64,000 nucleotides of DNA, taken from Owenia fusiformis (Eukaryota > Annelida > Polychaeta > Sabellida > Oweniidae). How positions within the stretch are numbered: the first letter of the stretch is position 1; the number at the start of each line of letters is the position of its first letter. A program made the position numbers and the translations under genes. This document shows, piece after piece, positions 35,735 through 47,600 of this stretch. The stretch covers positions 35,872,436-35,936,435 of the forward strand of contig CAIIXF020000006.1 in assembly GCA_903813345.2 (NCBI GenBank). Reading direction: 5' to 3'. The notes beneath the pieces were generated by a model. That model was not told the DNA's origin. It saw nothing but the letters and a program-made list of their open reading frames with translations, and searched no databases.

Positions 35735-36142
35735 CACACCAAACTAGTTCTCACCCGTTTTTGCCAGTCCTACGAAAACGTCGTAAAATGGGCTCAATCT
35801 GGCGGTGGTCGGGAAATATGTCTAAAATAATGAGCTACTTCGTTCATAAACAGTCTTCAATACGTCCATCTCATTCGCAGTTCGTTCAGGTCGCACCACG
35901 TCGGTGTGCAACGTCGTATAACGCGTCCCTTAGTCTAGAAGGTCATCATGACCTGATTACAGAACGGTATGGTCGCCATCGAATTTTGAACCGATTCAAA
36001 ATTCTAAATCACATTCCCCGTCCGGGAAAGTCGATGAGGTTCGTAAACAGACCGTAGAACGTTGAAGCTGCGTTCATTCCGTTCGCACACAGTTTAAAAC
36101 CAGTTTTGAAGAACGCAGGGGCAACTTGTTTGGTGTGATAGC
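35735..36142. mobile_element. Possible MITE with ATCACACCAAAC ends
   Basis: ATCACACCAAAC after a 14-base C run is complementary to gtttggtgtgat at 36129-36140. The interior is locally richer in CG than its surroundings, with many acgtcgt and cgttc words. The ORF at 35761-36057 inside it has no motif. Confidence 0.5.
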
Positions 36143-36610
36143 TATATTTTTGCTAACTCGTTCAAAAGCAGTCTTAAATACGTTCTTAATCAGTTTAAAC
36201 CCGTTTGCAATTAGTTCTACCTCGTTCTCAACACGTCCCCAGACAGTGCAACTCGTTGTTAAAACGTTCCTAGTAGGATTGAAGTACGACGTCCGTTCGT
36301 AGTACGTTTCTATAATAAATATTTAAATTTAAGCTCAAAATATCCTCATATACAAAAGTAAATATAGGGACTATATCGTTTACTTACGTTATTTAGGGTT
36401 TTAAGCCCTTGACTCAGTACAATGCGGAATGACCATTTCCTGAAGGTTTTGCTTCCCAAAATTTGCACGAGATGCGGAGTATCGAGTGTTAATTTTAGGA
36501 AACAACGCCTCAAAGGAACGATCATACAGTACACAATGCACTGAGTCTTTGGCTTAAATTCTTTGACACATTGCAAACTATTTTCTATATACTACTAGAA
36601 GGCACAATTA

Positions 36611-37040
36611 CTCAGATGCGAGTAGGTAGTTCCCGGTTTCGCCGCCAGGTGGCTGATTCGGGGGGAATAACATGGCAGGGTAATACAAAATTTCCTTAAA
36701 CTTGAATATTCATCAGTTGTAGTGGTTTACTTTTCATATTACCCTTATGTATCTGATAATTATACATATGAAAATATGTCCAGTATAAGAAAATATTAAC
36801 TACCCAACACAAGAAAATATATTTCACTTTTTGTGAATTTACAACATGGGGGCTATGGGGAATCTCCCCGACCTATAAGTCAGATTCTCATAGTAGATTC
36901 AATTTTCAAAGTTGATTAACTCTTTTCCAAACCACATTTCTAGAAGTAATCTTACATGTAGATTCCAACTATGACATCAGTTTGACTGAATATTGAATTT
37001 TAAATTATGTAGATCAAGATTATTTCTGCTCGCATCTGGG
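36611..37040. mobile_element. MITE with CAGATGCGAGTAG ends, copy 2 (inverted)
   Basis: It is the reverse complement of 5846-6315 over its full length, without the 41-base palindrome insertion. Terminal inverted repeats are at 36613 and 37038. Confidence 0.85.
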
Positions 37041-37738
37041 ATATTGGTATAATATAATGACTTAAAACAGATCTAGACTAAGCAAAAGTTTCGATTTTTA
37101 TATGCAAAAACATTTCAAATACAAAGAGTGTAAGGGAAGTTTTAGGGCAGTTTTGCCCCATGTTCCCTTACGAGTATTAACGTTTACCTCTTATTTATTT
37201 TAGATACAAAATGTTACAAACTGGATACAAAAGGTACCATTTTGATGGACTTAATTTAATGGATTATGTAGTAAACAATATACAATATAATGAACACTAT
37301 ATTATCATCAAAACTACTTTTCCTTTTGATCTGAAAAGGTCAAGTATTTGTAAAAGCTGCTTTCCACAAAATAAGGACTTGAAAAACAATACAGAAATCA
37401 GCAATAATAGCTCTGTGATTGAGCCCCCCGCTATTTGCTTGTGAATGCTGGAGTGTTATTAAAAAAAATTCATGAGAAAAATTGTTGAAATCTAATAATG
37501 TTGGTAGTTCGGCTTATTTTATATTGTAAATTCACATTGAATTTTAGCATATTCTATTTCACTCAAGTGTAAACATTTAGTCGTGCTTTCTAGATTTAGA
37601 TCTACTGTCCTACATGTATGGATTGTGAATCCTACAGTCCTCATGGTCATGGCCTCAATCAATTGCCAATAGGACTGCCATTCTAACCGTTTGACTATAA
37701 TCACCAATGGACTTCTATTCCTTCCAAACCAGTGTATT

Positions 37739-40700
37739 TTTTTTTATTATTTATTTATTAATTATCCTCATTCATTACATAACATTTACAAAATCTTCAA
37801 TCGCCAAATACATGCATGGCATTATAGAAGAATTGATGAAACTTAATGAAATATAATATAAGGAGCAATGTTAACAGTAGTTTTGGGGTTGTGGGGGGGG
37901 GGTGCTTGGCATGGGAAACAGTTAATGGAGATAAAAGATGTTTAAGGAGGGAAAATCATATATTGGCTTTTATAAAGGAAGCTAGCCTGGTCATCATTTT
38001 CGAATTTAGTTCGATAGAGATTTCAGTTGAGCCATATTTCAGAACTTCAAGGTATTTATGCTGAGAGATTTGCCTGTCAAAAATTTCAGGGATCAGGTTT
38101 TTCAGGTATTGATTAAATTCATCCCTAGCATGTGTCAAATGAGCACAGTGGAAAAAGAAGTGTTTAACTGTTTGTGGATGTCCACATGAACAGTTTGGGT
38201 TGTCAATATTGCTAAAGTTATGAGCATATAGTTGGGCCTTAAATAAAAAGTCGGCCCTGAATTTATTTACTATTATCTCATGGCTCCTTGTGAGGTTCAG
38301 TTTGCTGGTTGTAATGACATTTATTAGATTTTTGAAAAGCAGTTTTTGATGTTTCTTGAAATTCTGGATAGTAGCTTTACTCTTTAATGTATTTGGCAGG
38401 GCTAACCAGTTGGAGATTGCAGAGGGTACCGCTGAATTTCTGTACCGTTCAGAACATTTTGGTATAATGAACTCATCAGTGTTACGCAAGTTTCGAGTTT
38501 CTGGTTTTTTGAACTTTTCAAATATGTCATCAAGAAATTTAGGGTTAGGACCATGTACTATTTTGTACATAAAGTTGTTTATAAACATTTTTCTTCTAGT
38601 GTCAAGAGATGGCCATTGAAGTAACGTTAGTACTTTATCTATGCTGCTCCCGTGAATACAACCTGAGCAGTAGATAGCAGCTTTATAATATAATCTATCG
38701 AGCCTTTGAAGTAGATATTTGGAAGAACTATTGTAAACGATGGTACCATAATCAAAATGGGGCAATATGAAGGAGTTGAAGATTGTCTCCAAATGACTAG
38801 ATCCTATTTTGTTTTTGAGTTTTTTAAATGGATTCAACATTTTTGTTACGTTATCATAGATGGTACTAATATGGTGCTTGTGTGTTAAGCAGGGATCAAA
38901 CGTGAAACCGAGGTGTTTATGGGAATCAACTCTTACTATTTCCATATTATTAAGATTAGATGGACTGATATCATTAATACGTGTTCTAGGTTTATGAAAT
39001 ATCAGTTCATGACTTTTTTCTGGTTTAAACTGTAGTTTCCAAGTAGTTGACCATTGTTCAATGCTTTCTAGGCTTCACTTAACAGAATCATCAACATTAG
39101 TAGGGTCTTTTGGATCAAGTTTAAAATGTAAAGAGGTATCATCAGCATAGATGTAGCACTGGCCACCCAGGTTGTCAGGGATATCATTAATGTACAAGAT
39201 AAATAGAATAGGCCCTAGAATAGACCCCTGTGGAACGCCACAGTTAATAAAATTAGCATCAGAAAGTTTTGAAGATTCGCCACCTACATTTACAGAGAAT
39301 TTTCTGTCATTCAGATAGGATTTGAGAACATTGAGCAGTTGACCTTGGATACCGTAAGATTGAAGTTTAAGCAATAGAAGATTATGTGGTACGCAATCAA
39401 AAGCGGCCGAAATATCAAGAAATATTGATTTAGAGGCTTTGCCTTCCTCGAAAGTGCATTGCAGGTAGTGCTCAATAGCTAGAAGTTGAGAGTGTGTACT
39501 GTGGCCAGGCAGGAAACCAGATTGATGTTTAAAAAGTAAATCATTTTGTATAAGATGTTTTTTAATTCGATCAGCAAGAACTTTTTCAAAGAGCTTTGAT
39601 AGGGTATTTAGGAGCATAATTGGTCTATAATTTTTTATATTTGTCTTATCATCTTTTTTAAAAATTGGACAGACACTACCAATTTTCCATGTTTCCGGGA
39701 AAATATTTTTTGTCAAAAGCTTATTGAATAATTTAGAGAGTGGTTTTGAAAGTGTATGGGCTGTTAAGTTTAACATTTTATTGGTTATGTTATCAGGACC
39801 ACATGTTTTTGAAGTATCTAGGTTAAGTATAAGTTTCATTATCTCATGTTGGTTGGTAATTGCAGATATAATGAAGGAATTTGTTCTCGATGGAAAGTTT
39901 GGTAGTGTGTCGTTGTTGTTGATCTCCATGTGATTTTTACCAGAAAAATATTTCATAAAAGAATTGGCTATGTCCAGGTTTTTATTAATTGGGATACCAG
40001 TTCTGTCATCTATAATGCATGCTATTTCTGATTTCTTAAAATTGTTTCCAAGGAAAGATCTAATAATTTTCCAGTAATTTTTATCATTCTTGGTCATATT
40101 ATCAATAGATTTGATTAGATTTTGGTCATGGTCAAGTTTGGTTTTTTTAATTAAATTTGTAACTTTTGTTGCTTGCTGATCATAAAGTATTTTATTTTGA
40201 TAAGTAGGATGTTTTTTCATTGAATTGAAGAGCTTTTTTTTCTTTTTCATTTCCAATTGAAGAAAGTTATTAAACCAGGGTTGGTCATTGTATTTGGGTT
40301 TGATGATTTTATGAGGTATGTGTTTTTTGTAAATGGACATTAGTTTATCAACAAAATTTGTGGTTACTGTATTCATATCTAGGTCACCATCTATGATAGT
40401 CATCCAGTTAAAGTTTCTGATTTCAGAGTTTAATTGTTCAATATTGGTTTCATTATATTTCCAAATTGTCCTTTTGATTGGCTTGATTTTGTGTGTTATG
40501 ATATTTATATTAGAGGAAATAGTACAATGATCAGATTTACCGATTGGGTCAGTTACTTCCCAGGAGTCAAAGATATCAGGAGAATCAGTTATTATATGGT
40601 CAATGCAGGTTTTAGACTGTTTAGTGATTCTTGTTGGTTGGGTCACTAATTGGGTATAATTATATTCATCAAGGTGATCAAGTAATATTTTTCCTGCTAG

Positions 40701-41712
40701 GTTGTCATCCTGGTTGTCAAACCATTCAGAATTTTTGGCATTTAAATCTCCCATCATGACTACATGGTCAAATTTTGGAACAGAATTTTCAATTTTGGAT
40801 AATTGTTGCTTAAATAATGAGAAATATTCTTTTGTTTCTTTAGCATTAAGGCTGGGTGATCTATAACATACACCTAGCAGTAGTCTTTTCTGCTGTATTT
40901 TTATTTCAGAAAAAAGTATTTCAGTACCTTTAACATAAAAGTCTAGGTGTAATGGTTTAGATGCCAAAGTTTTGTGTATATACATAATTAAACCTCTACC
41001 TGATTCATTATAAATAGAATTATAGTCCTCGATGTCAAAGTCTCCGGATTCCATTTTGAGTTTAGAAATACCAGTCTCACAGAGGCTGATTACAGCTGGA
41101 TTAATTTCCCTTGCTCGTCGCTTCAATAATTCAAACCTTGCACCTTCATTTGCAGTTATACTATTTATATTTGAAAGCAGAAGTGTTAGTTTTTCATTTT
41201 GGCCTGGATTAGGATGCACATCTCCTGACATTAGAAGAAGAATTGATGTCACGTTTGGTGTAAATGTAAGGGTCAGTAGCCCTGGTATAACTAAGGAACT
41301 TAGCAGCAGTTTTAGAAATAGTATGATGGTATAGGGGCTAAAAGGTGACTTCACCTGGAGTTTAATTATGTATAAACAAACTAGTGGTAGTAAAACAATG
41401 GTTACTATCGAGTATGTGATTAGGAAAAATCCTAAGATGGAGGCAAATATGAGTTCTAATCCAACGTTCATCTTGTACATGAAAATCAGAGTTGTGACCA
41501 TGAGTAAAATGGTTAAAATGGGATAAGGGTGTATAGTTCTTCCATCCTTAGAAGTAACTTTAAAGTATTTTTTAGTTGATTTGCTACCATAGTTAAATAA
41601 GCCAATAGCAGCCCTCCATTGCATAATACTATCTATCCTATTCCTTGTTTCCCAAGCCAAGCCCCCTCCCCAGGCACCACCAACACCTTGGATGTTTTAA
41701 TCATTGCTAACT
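37739..41712 (-). mobile_element. Full-length non-LTR retrotransposon with target-site duplication
   Basis: The direct repeat aaccagtgtatt flanks it (37727-37738 and 41713-41724). The 3' end, at the low coordinate, has a T run on the + strand, meaning a poly(A)/AT-rich tail on the element's own strand. It holds one long reading frame broken once by TGA (39075-39077). The 52-base leader before the frame is very short and has no in-frame ATG before the Trp-Glu-Thr segment, so slight 5' truncation is possible. The family is jockey/CR1-like by motif style; exact clade uncertain. Confidence 0.88.
37956..41660 (-). pseudogene. Non-LTR retrotransposon ORF: membrane-like N-terminus, endonuclease, reverse transcriptase, one nonsense codon
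   Basis: The frame runs from about 41660 to 37956 (1235 codons) with a single TGA at 39075-39077; both halves are in the same frame. N-terminal residues 46-140 contain three or four hydrophobic segments, then SGDVHPNPGQ (145-154), which resembles a 2A peptide but ends in Gln instead of Pro. Residues 157-390 are an APE-type endonuclease (LCETGI, GDLNAKNSEW, SDHC). The RT has FLDISAAFDCV, GVPQGSILGP and YADD. After the stop come the thumb region and a C-terminal CSCG-(x7)-HFFFHC zinc-like motif. It copies its RNA by target-primed reverse transcription (family knowledge). The ORF opens at TTG; the first in-frame ATG is 12 codons later. The stop makes this copy defective unless read through. Confidence 0.9.
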
Positions 41713-43026
41713 AACCAGTGTATTAAACGCCTCTGACATTTATACCTGAATATAATTATATGTACTCCTAGGTGAGAGAGACATTCATTTTGCATTATGC
41801 TTATAGAGATACACTTGAATAGGAATATAGTAAAAGTTATGTCTGTTGGAGAAAACAAAAGACACGTATCCAGGTTCATCCATTTTGTTACATGACGTTC
41901 CGTCAAAGTAACTAGTTGTGGAACAGTGAAGATGTAGCTTTGACATTGCTTTTGAACCTAAGATAGGCCATTGGGACCATAACTGTATAACTCGAAAAAA
42001 GAAATAAGGCGTCTGACCTTTTGTCCATTGACTTAGCCTAAAGGTAACGTGAATTAGGGACGTTTGCCAATACAGCCAACAGTTTCCATCTTCGAATTCA
42101 AATGGACCAACTAAAACCTTGAGAATCAAGATGGCATTTTCGAAACTTCTTTATTTCTTTAAGCATCGCTCGCAGGAGGAAGTGAATGATTATCGCTTAT
42201 ATCAAATAGTGTTCACAGAACTTAGGGAAAGTAGTATTAAGCTCAATCTAGAACATTTATATTACTTTTTCCTCGTCCTTTTACCGGGGGGGGGGGGGTC
42301 TCCCAAAGTTCAGTGTTGGCATTGGGTCACACTGCATACATGTGATAGATCTCTATAAGGCTTATAGGACCATATAGAATGAACACCACTATTAGTCCGC
42401 ATTCAGTCAAATTTATAGTTCTATTAAATAAATGCTATATACATGAATAGATGTCCCTGAATACAGTGTCTCTTTGGGCTTTGATGGGCATGGTGGGTCA
42501 TTTAGTACAGTAAGTTGATGGAACAAGTTGACATGGGCAGCTTGAAGTTCATTTCGTTTCACTGCAGAAAAACAGCGCATTCATACACTGCTTAATTTTG
42601 AGTGATTCGGCCACTAACTATGGAGCTCTTCATGGGGGAGGAGATAAAACCATGACAAAAAATTCAATGTACCGATTTTAATTATTTTTCTCTGGTGGGT
42701 ACATAACATATTGTGCTTTGAAGTAAGGGTGATAATTGAACATAAATTCGATGTGTTTTTTTCTTGAGGACATTGGAAGTAAACATTTTGGCCTATGGCA
42801 AAATAATTGTGGTGTGTATTCACATGAATCCAACTTACTGTTGTCCGCCATTTTGAATATCACATTAGGGGAATCCCCTAATACCAAGCACATGTAATAC
42901 CAAAGAATTATGGGAGCTACTCACTTTCTTCTAGCCCTTGAATTATTACTGTAACCGGTCTCAATGACTCCAAAGGCGGCATGAAAATCATCAGTAACGA
43001 CGAGATGTTCTCGTGTGAGACCTTAA

Positions 43027-43681
43027 CCCTAGAAGCCCTAAGGCTAAAATAGTCACACGAACACCTAAGGGGGGGTCAAAAGGGCACCCCCTTGTCAAAT
43101 TTTTATTAGAAGAGCTAGGATGTTCAAACTTTTTCCACATATACTTTATTCAATTATCTACAACTTGGTGTAAAAACTTTAACAACTACGATGATGTAAG
43201 ATTACGTAATTTTATTCGTAAGACAACACGTATGGTAGAATTAGTGCTAGCTTTTATCTGATTTTGTCAATTGGAGCCGATGATTACATCATAATAAATT
43301 AATAACTAATTAGTATAGCTAGGATGTTCAAACTTTCCCAAAATATACTTCATTCAAGTATCTACACTTTGGTGTAATTACTTTAACAACTATGATGATA
43401 GAAGATTGTGTAACAGTGTAATCTTATTCTAAAGATAACACATATGGTAGAAATAGTGCTAGCTTTTTCCGATTTTGTCTATTGGAGCTGATGATTACAT
43501 CATAATAAATCAGTTACCCTATCTTCAATTTTGCTGATCTTTTCAGAAAACATTATTGTTATATCTGTAGCTTCAGCTACTGAAAATTTGAAGACCCTAC
43601 CAGATGGCAATAAAAAGTTATTTGGAAAAAATTAACAGGGGGGGTCATTTTGACCCCCCCCCCCCCTTAGGGCTTCTAAGG
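43027..43681. mobile_element. TTAA-flanked element with internal tandem duplication
   Basis: TTAA lies at 43023-43026 and 43682-43685. The ends are CCCTAGAAGCCCTAAGG and the complement of it (cttagggcttctaagg). Two internal units of about 206 bases, each with gctaggatgttcaaact and ggtagaa-tagtgctagctttt, lie at 43115-43310 and 43317-43510. C and G runs near both ends pair with each other. No coding sequence is seen. Confidence 0.78.
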
Positions 43682-44165
43682 TTAATGGACGAATAGACGC
43701 ACTAGACAAAACAAATAAAAGTAATGCACGGCTTAGTGTAAAGAACATTTAATGGCTGTTCATTCTTAGGTTGATGTTTAGGCTAGTAAATGAAAATGTA
43801 AAAGTGTTGAGAACATATGTTTTATCAAATTCAATTTCTATTTAAAATTTATAAATGTAACCTTTACATTATGCTCATGTTCACTTAAACTGTCAAAGAT
43901 ATTCTAATATGAAGAACTAGAAAATGGCAACTCCACGGAGTAGCAAATCCCAACGAACACTATATAAACCATGAATCTAAACAGTCACAATGTCATATTT
44001 ACCATCTACTCTTCCTTCAATATATATTTGAGATCATTATTATTTTTGTTTAAAACGAAAAACATAGATTTTTGCAACTGACGGCCATCTTGAAAAAAAT
44101 TGCATAAAACTATACACCGATTTACATCTTTCCACCAAATATTAAGAAAATCTGTCAACTTGTAT

Positions 44166-44222
44166 TCGAGTTATCTTCCGGACAGACTGACTGACCGACT
44201 GACTGACGGGCGGACGGACGGC
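44166..44222. repeat. Short tandem repeat (gactgact / ggac)
   Basis: A run of gactgact followed by cggacggacgg, like the (gtcc)n tract at 17838-17880. It probably marks the edge of a decayed dispersed repeat. Confidence 0.6.
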
Positions 44223-44651
44223 TTCACTTTATCCCTACTGAACTTCCTTCGTTGGGATAATAAGGTATCATTAATAGGATAGGCTCTCTGAGTAAGCAGT
44301 TAGGTCTACTTTAACTATTTAGTCTAACGTGAATGGTGTCTAGTTCTGTGTTCGTGCACCAGGATGGGAAAACCAAATATCACGAACAGAAACCTGTCAA
44401 TACATGCAATAAGACCACTCCTCAATACGGAATATCAATTATTGACTTGAAAACTACTAAATAGTAACATAAAATGTCAAGTGTACTGTAGATTAACGTG
44501 ACCTCCAAACGCATAAAAGGTTCGATGAGCGAATTAAAATAGTATATTGTAGATACAAGACGCAGCTGCTTACTAGTACTTGTACAGTAGTAATTGATTT
44601 AAACAACTACATTTTTGGTGGACCTTGGAACTCGCAACGTAAAAGATTGCA

Positions 44652-44655
44652 ATGG
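44652..44655 (+). CDS. Candidate start exon of gene 2 (ATG G)
   Basis: ATGG is followed by the donor gtatgt at 44656. It ends in phase 1 as required and gives Met-Asp-Glu-Leu-Asp when joined to 45336. Upstream sequence is a plausible leader, with a tatatt word near 44542. Only four coding bases are involved, so chance is a real alternative. Confidence 0.45.
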
Positions 44656-47600
44656 GTATGTGTATTGTATTTCTTTTAAAGAGATTTATGTTTTTAATGT
44701 TCTTTGTGTCGTCTATTCGCAAAGATCCAATGCTTATTCGTTGTGAAAGTGAGTTAGCAAAAACGATTTGAAAAGCAGTTTAGAGGTTTTGAGTCTTGTG
44801 CCTTCTAACAATAAAATACTTAGATCAAATGAATAAAGGTACTTGGGTTTTTGAAAAGGGAGTTATCCCGAGGGATCTACATGTATGTTCCCGGAAGACA
44901 AGGGGGAGATGTAGATGTTTCCCTGTTAAAAAATACCAACCTCACATAATTAATCATATGAGGCTACACTATGAACGGGTTCCTCGAAATGACGATATTC
45001 GATCATCAATTATATTAAAGTCAGCTCACTTGTTTATCATTTACAATAGTCCAATCAGTATCAATCAATTTAATTTGCTCGGAGATTTCTATTGAAAAGA
45101 ATGAATCTGTTAACACAAACATATTCAAAACTCTAAAATTGTAAGGAGGAAAAAGATTGACCTATATGTGTAACAGTATAATAATGACATATCATAACAT
45201 AAGAAACACTATTTTAATACACTTTATCACTGAATTCCCGGGCCTCAGATTTCACTAACACAAAATTATCACCAAACAAGTAAATGATAAAAAGACAAAA
45301 ATTAAGAAGTTTAAAACTTATCCATATTTTTCCAGATGAATTAGACAACAAATTGCTTCTTAAAATTGGAAAGGATTTGGGTTTGAAATATGAGGATTTG
45401 GCCACTGTACTTGATATCTCCAATGCAGAGATTGAAAACATAAAAATGAGTAGTCCACATAGTGCAGGACAATGGGGATTTAAAATACTTTTAAGCTGGA
45501 AGCAGAGGCAACCAAGGAGTGTCAACAAAAGGAAAGTACTGGCTGATGCCCTCAGAGAGGTATATAGAGATGATCTTGCTGGGCTTGTAGATGGTAACTT
45601 TAAACCTAAAAGTAGAAGCACCACAACTAAAGCTGTAATACCACAGCAAGAAGTCACCAGACAGCACACATCAAGCATTGTTGAGCCGAAAACAAAGTAT
45701 ACAGCACGAGGTGTTCCACCAACTGGAAGTAAGTTTAAATTAATTTATGATCCTACCTGATTAAAGATTTTCGAAGCTTCAATTCAAAACGACTAAAATA
45801 AGTTGCTGTAACATTAAAAGTGTGTTCAATAAGGAATGATATTATCAATATATCTCCCAGTTTGTATATGTTTGAGTTTTACCTGGTGTATTGAAATCAG
45901 CTTTGCGCTCTTGTGTGGACCTTGGCTCAACCATTTTGCATTATCATTACATTGTTCCAGGTGGATCAGATAATCCAGAAGATACTGATAGTGAAGAAGG
46001 CAATTCAGATGATGACTCAACCAAGGAGTTCTTTGAAAAATGGCGTAACCACGATGGGGTAAGTAGCTCGGTGCCACACAAACACACTTGCAAGACTGAG
46101 CGATGATAATGTGTCAGACCAGCAACAGTACTGTACTTAAGTCAGCTAAACCACATTTTTGTAACTACAAAATAGCCAACAAAACATAAGATATAGTTTA
46201 AATAGTAATGCCTTGTGGCGAGGACGATCGACGACCGTGTTTATTAGCTAACATAACATCATAACATATAGACAATCACACATCAATATAGAGGATCACA
46301 CCGAGTGATCTTCATTGCACCGAGCAATCTAAAGGTCTCACACCTTGCTGCTATGTTACAGCACTTTGTTCTAAACCAGAACAGCATAAATTATCAAAAT
46401 TAAGTAATAGCTGTATATCTTATCAGCTCCCATCAATCTCCAACTAATATAATCAGTGTAACTCACTCCTATGTTATCCAATATAGCTGTATATTTAATC
46501 AGCTCCCATGAATCTCCGATGGGTTAAATCTCCATAACAGTAAGAACAAATATTTCTATGCGCCGAGCAATAACGTTGTACAAAGCAACAAATCTGATCA
46601 GTGTAACCCACTAAGTTATCCAAAATAGCTGTATAATTAATCAGCTCCCATGAATCTCCGATGGGTAAAATTGTCCATTCCATTAAGAACAAAAATTTCT
46701 ATGCACCAAGCAATAATGTAGCACAAAGCAACTGCTATAGTAATGCACAACTTTTAATCTTATCCAATATAGCCGTATATCCTGTCGGCTCCCATGAATC
46801 TCCGATGGGTATAGCTCTACTTAGCTGTAAAATCAAATGTTTCAATGAACTGAGCAATCTTGAAGTACAAAGCAACTTAAACAGTAGTTATTACAGTAAC
46901 TTGCTTTACAATAAAGAAATGGCGTATAAAGTAAAGGATCCAGAAGACGTTTGTTTCAAAAACTGAACCTTAGATGCAAGCCTGACAATCTTAAGACTTG
47001 ACTCAACTTCTCGGAGACCCATCCTGAAAACCTATCATATTATACTTTTTATTATAGGATACAGGAGGTCTGACCTCACCGAACTGAAGTAGAGATAAAC
47101 AGAGGCCAAGTCTACACCTAGTTATAAATGAGCTTGAAAATTATGTTAAAATGAACTACAGTACATTAATTTGCGTAAAATTAAGATTTTAAAAGTAAAT
47201 TGTTGGTCGTCCACTCGCTTAGCTGAGAATGACCTTACCTATTCATTACGTACTTATCCCCAATATCTATACACTCAACAGAATCAACGAACCATGAAAC
47301 GTACAAACCCCCCTTACAACTTGGTACGCATAAAAACAAAAATCTCGTCTCCAGCAAATCTTAAAGTAATTTTCTCACTAATTCGTACCTCAAACGTTAG
47401 AAAAATTATTTAAGTCAGCTAAACCACATTTTTGTAACTACAAAATAGCCAACAAAACATAAGATATAGTTTAAATAGTAATGCCTTGTGGCGAGGACGA
47501 TCGAGGCTAAAGAAGAGAGGATGTGAACAAATACTCACAGTCCAAGACTTAAAGTAACGCTTAACCTTTGTTTGATATCACTTTCTATGTAGCCATCTTT

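Noticed and set aside
37846-38064. + strand ORF containing LAWETVNG as a second element in the opposite direction
   Set aside because: Similarity to the 5' end of the non-LTR element covers only about 35 bases; kept as a low-interest finding, not a gene.
44796-45095. 99-residue ORF just before the Death-domain exon as part of gene 2
   Set aside because: It starts at TTG, has no recognisable domain, and no donor in the right phase was seen.
45214-45678. 154-residue - strand ORF, hydrophobic, as a membrane protein
   Set aside because: It is the exact antisense of the Death-domain exon, whose splice phases and motifs are convincing.
47171-47413. ORFs at 47171-47413 and 51460-51873 as paralogous genes
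   Set aside because: They are readings through the A repeats of the tyrosine-recombinase element.
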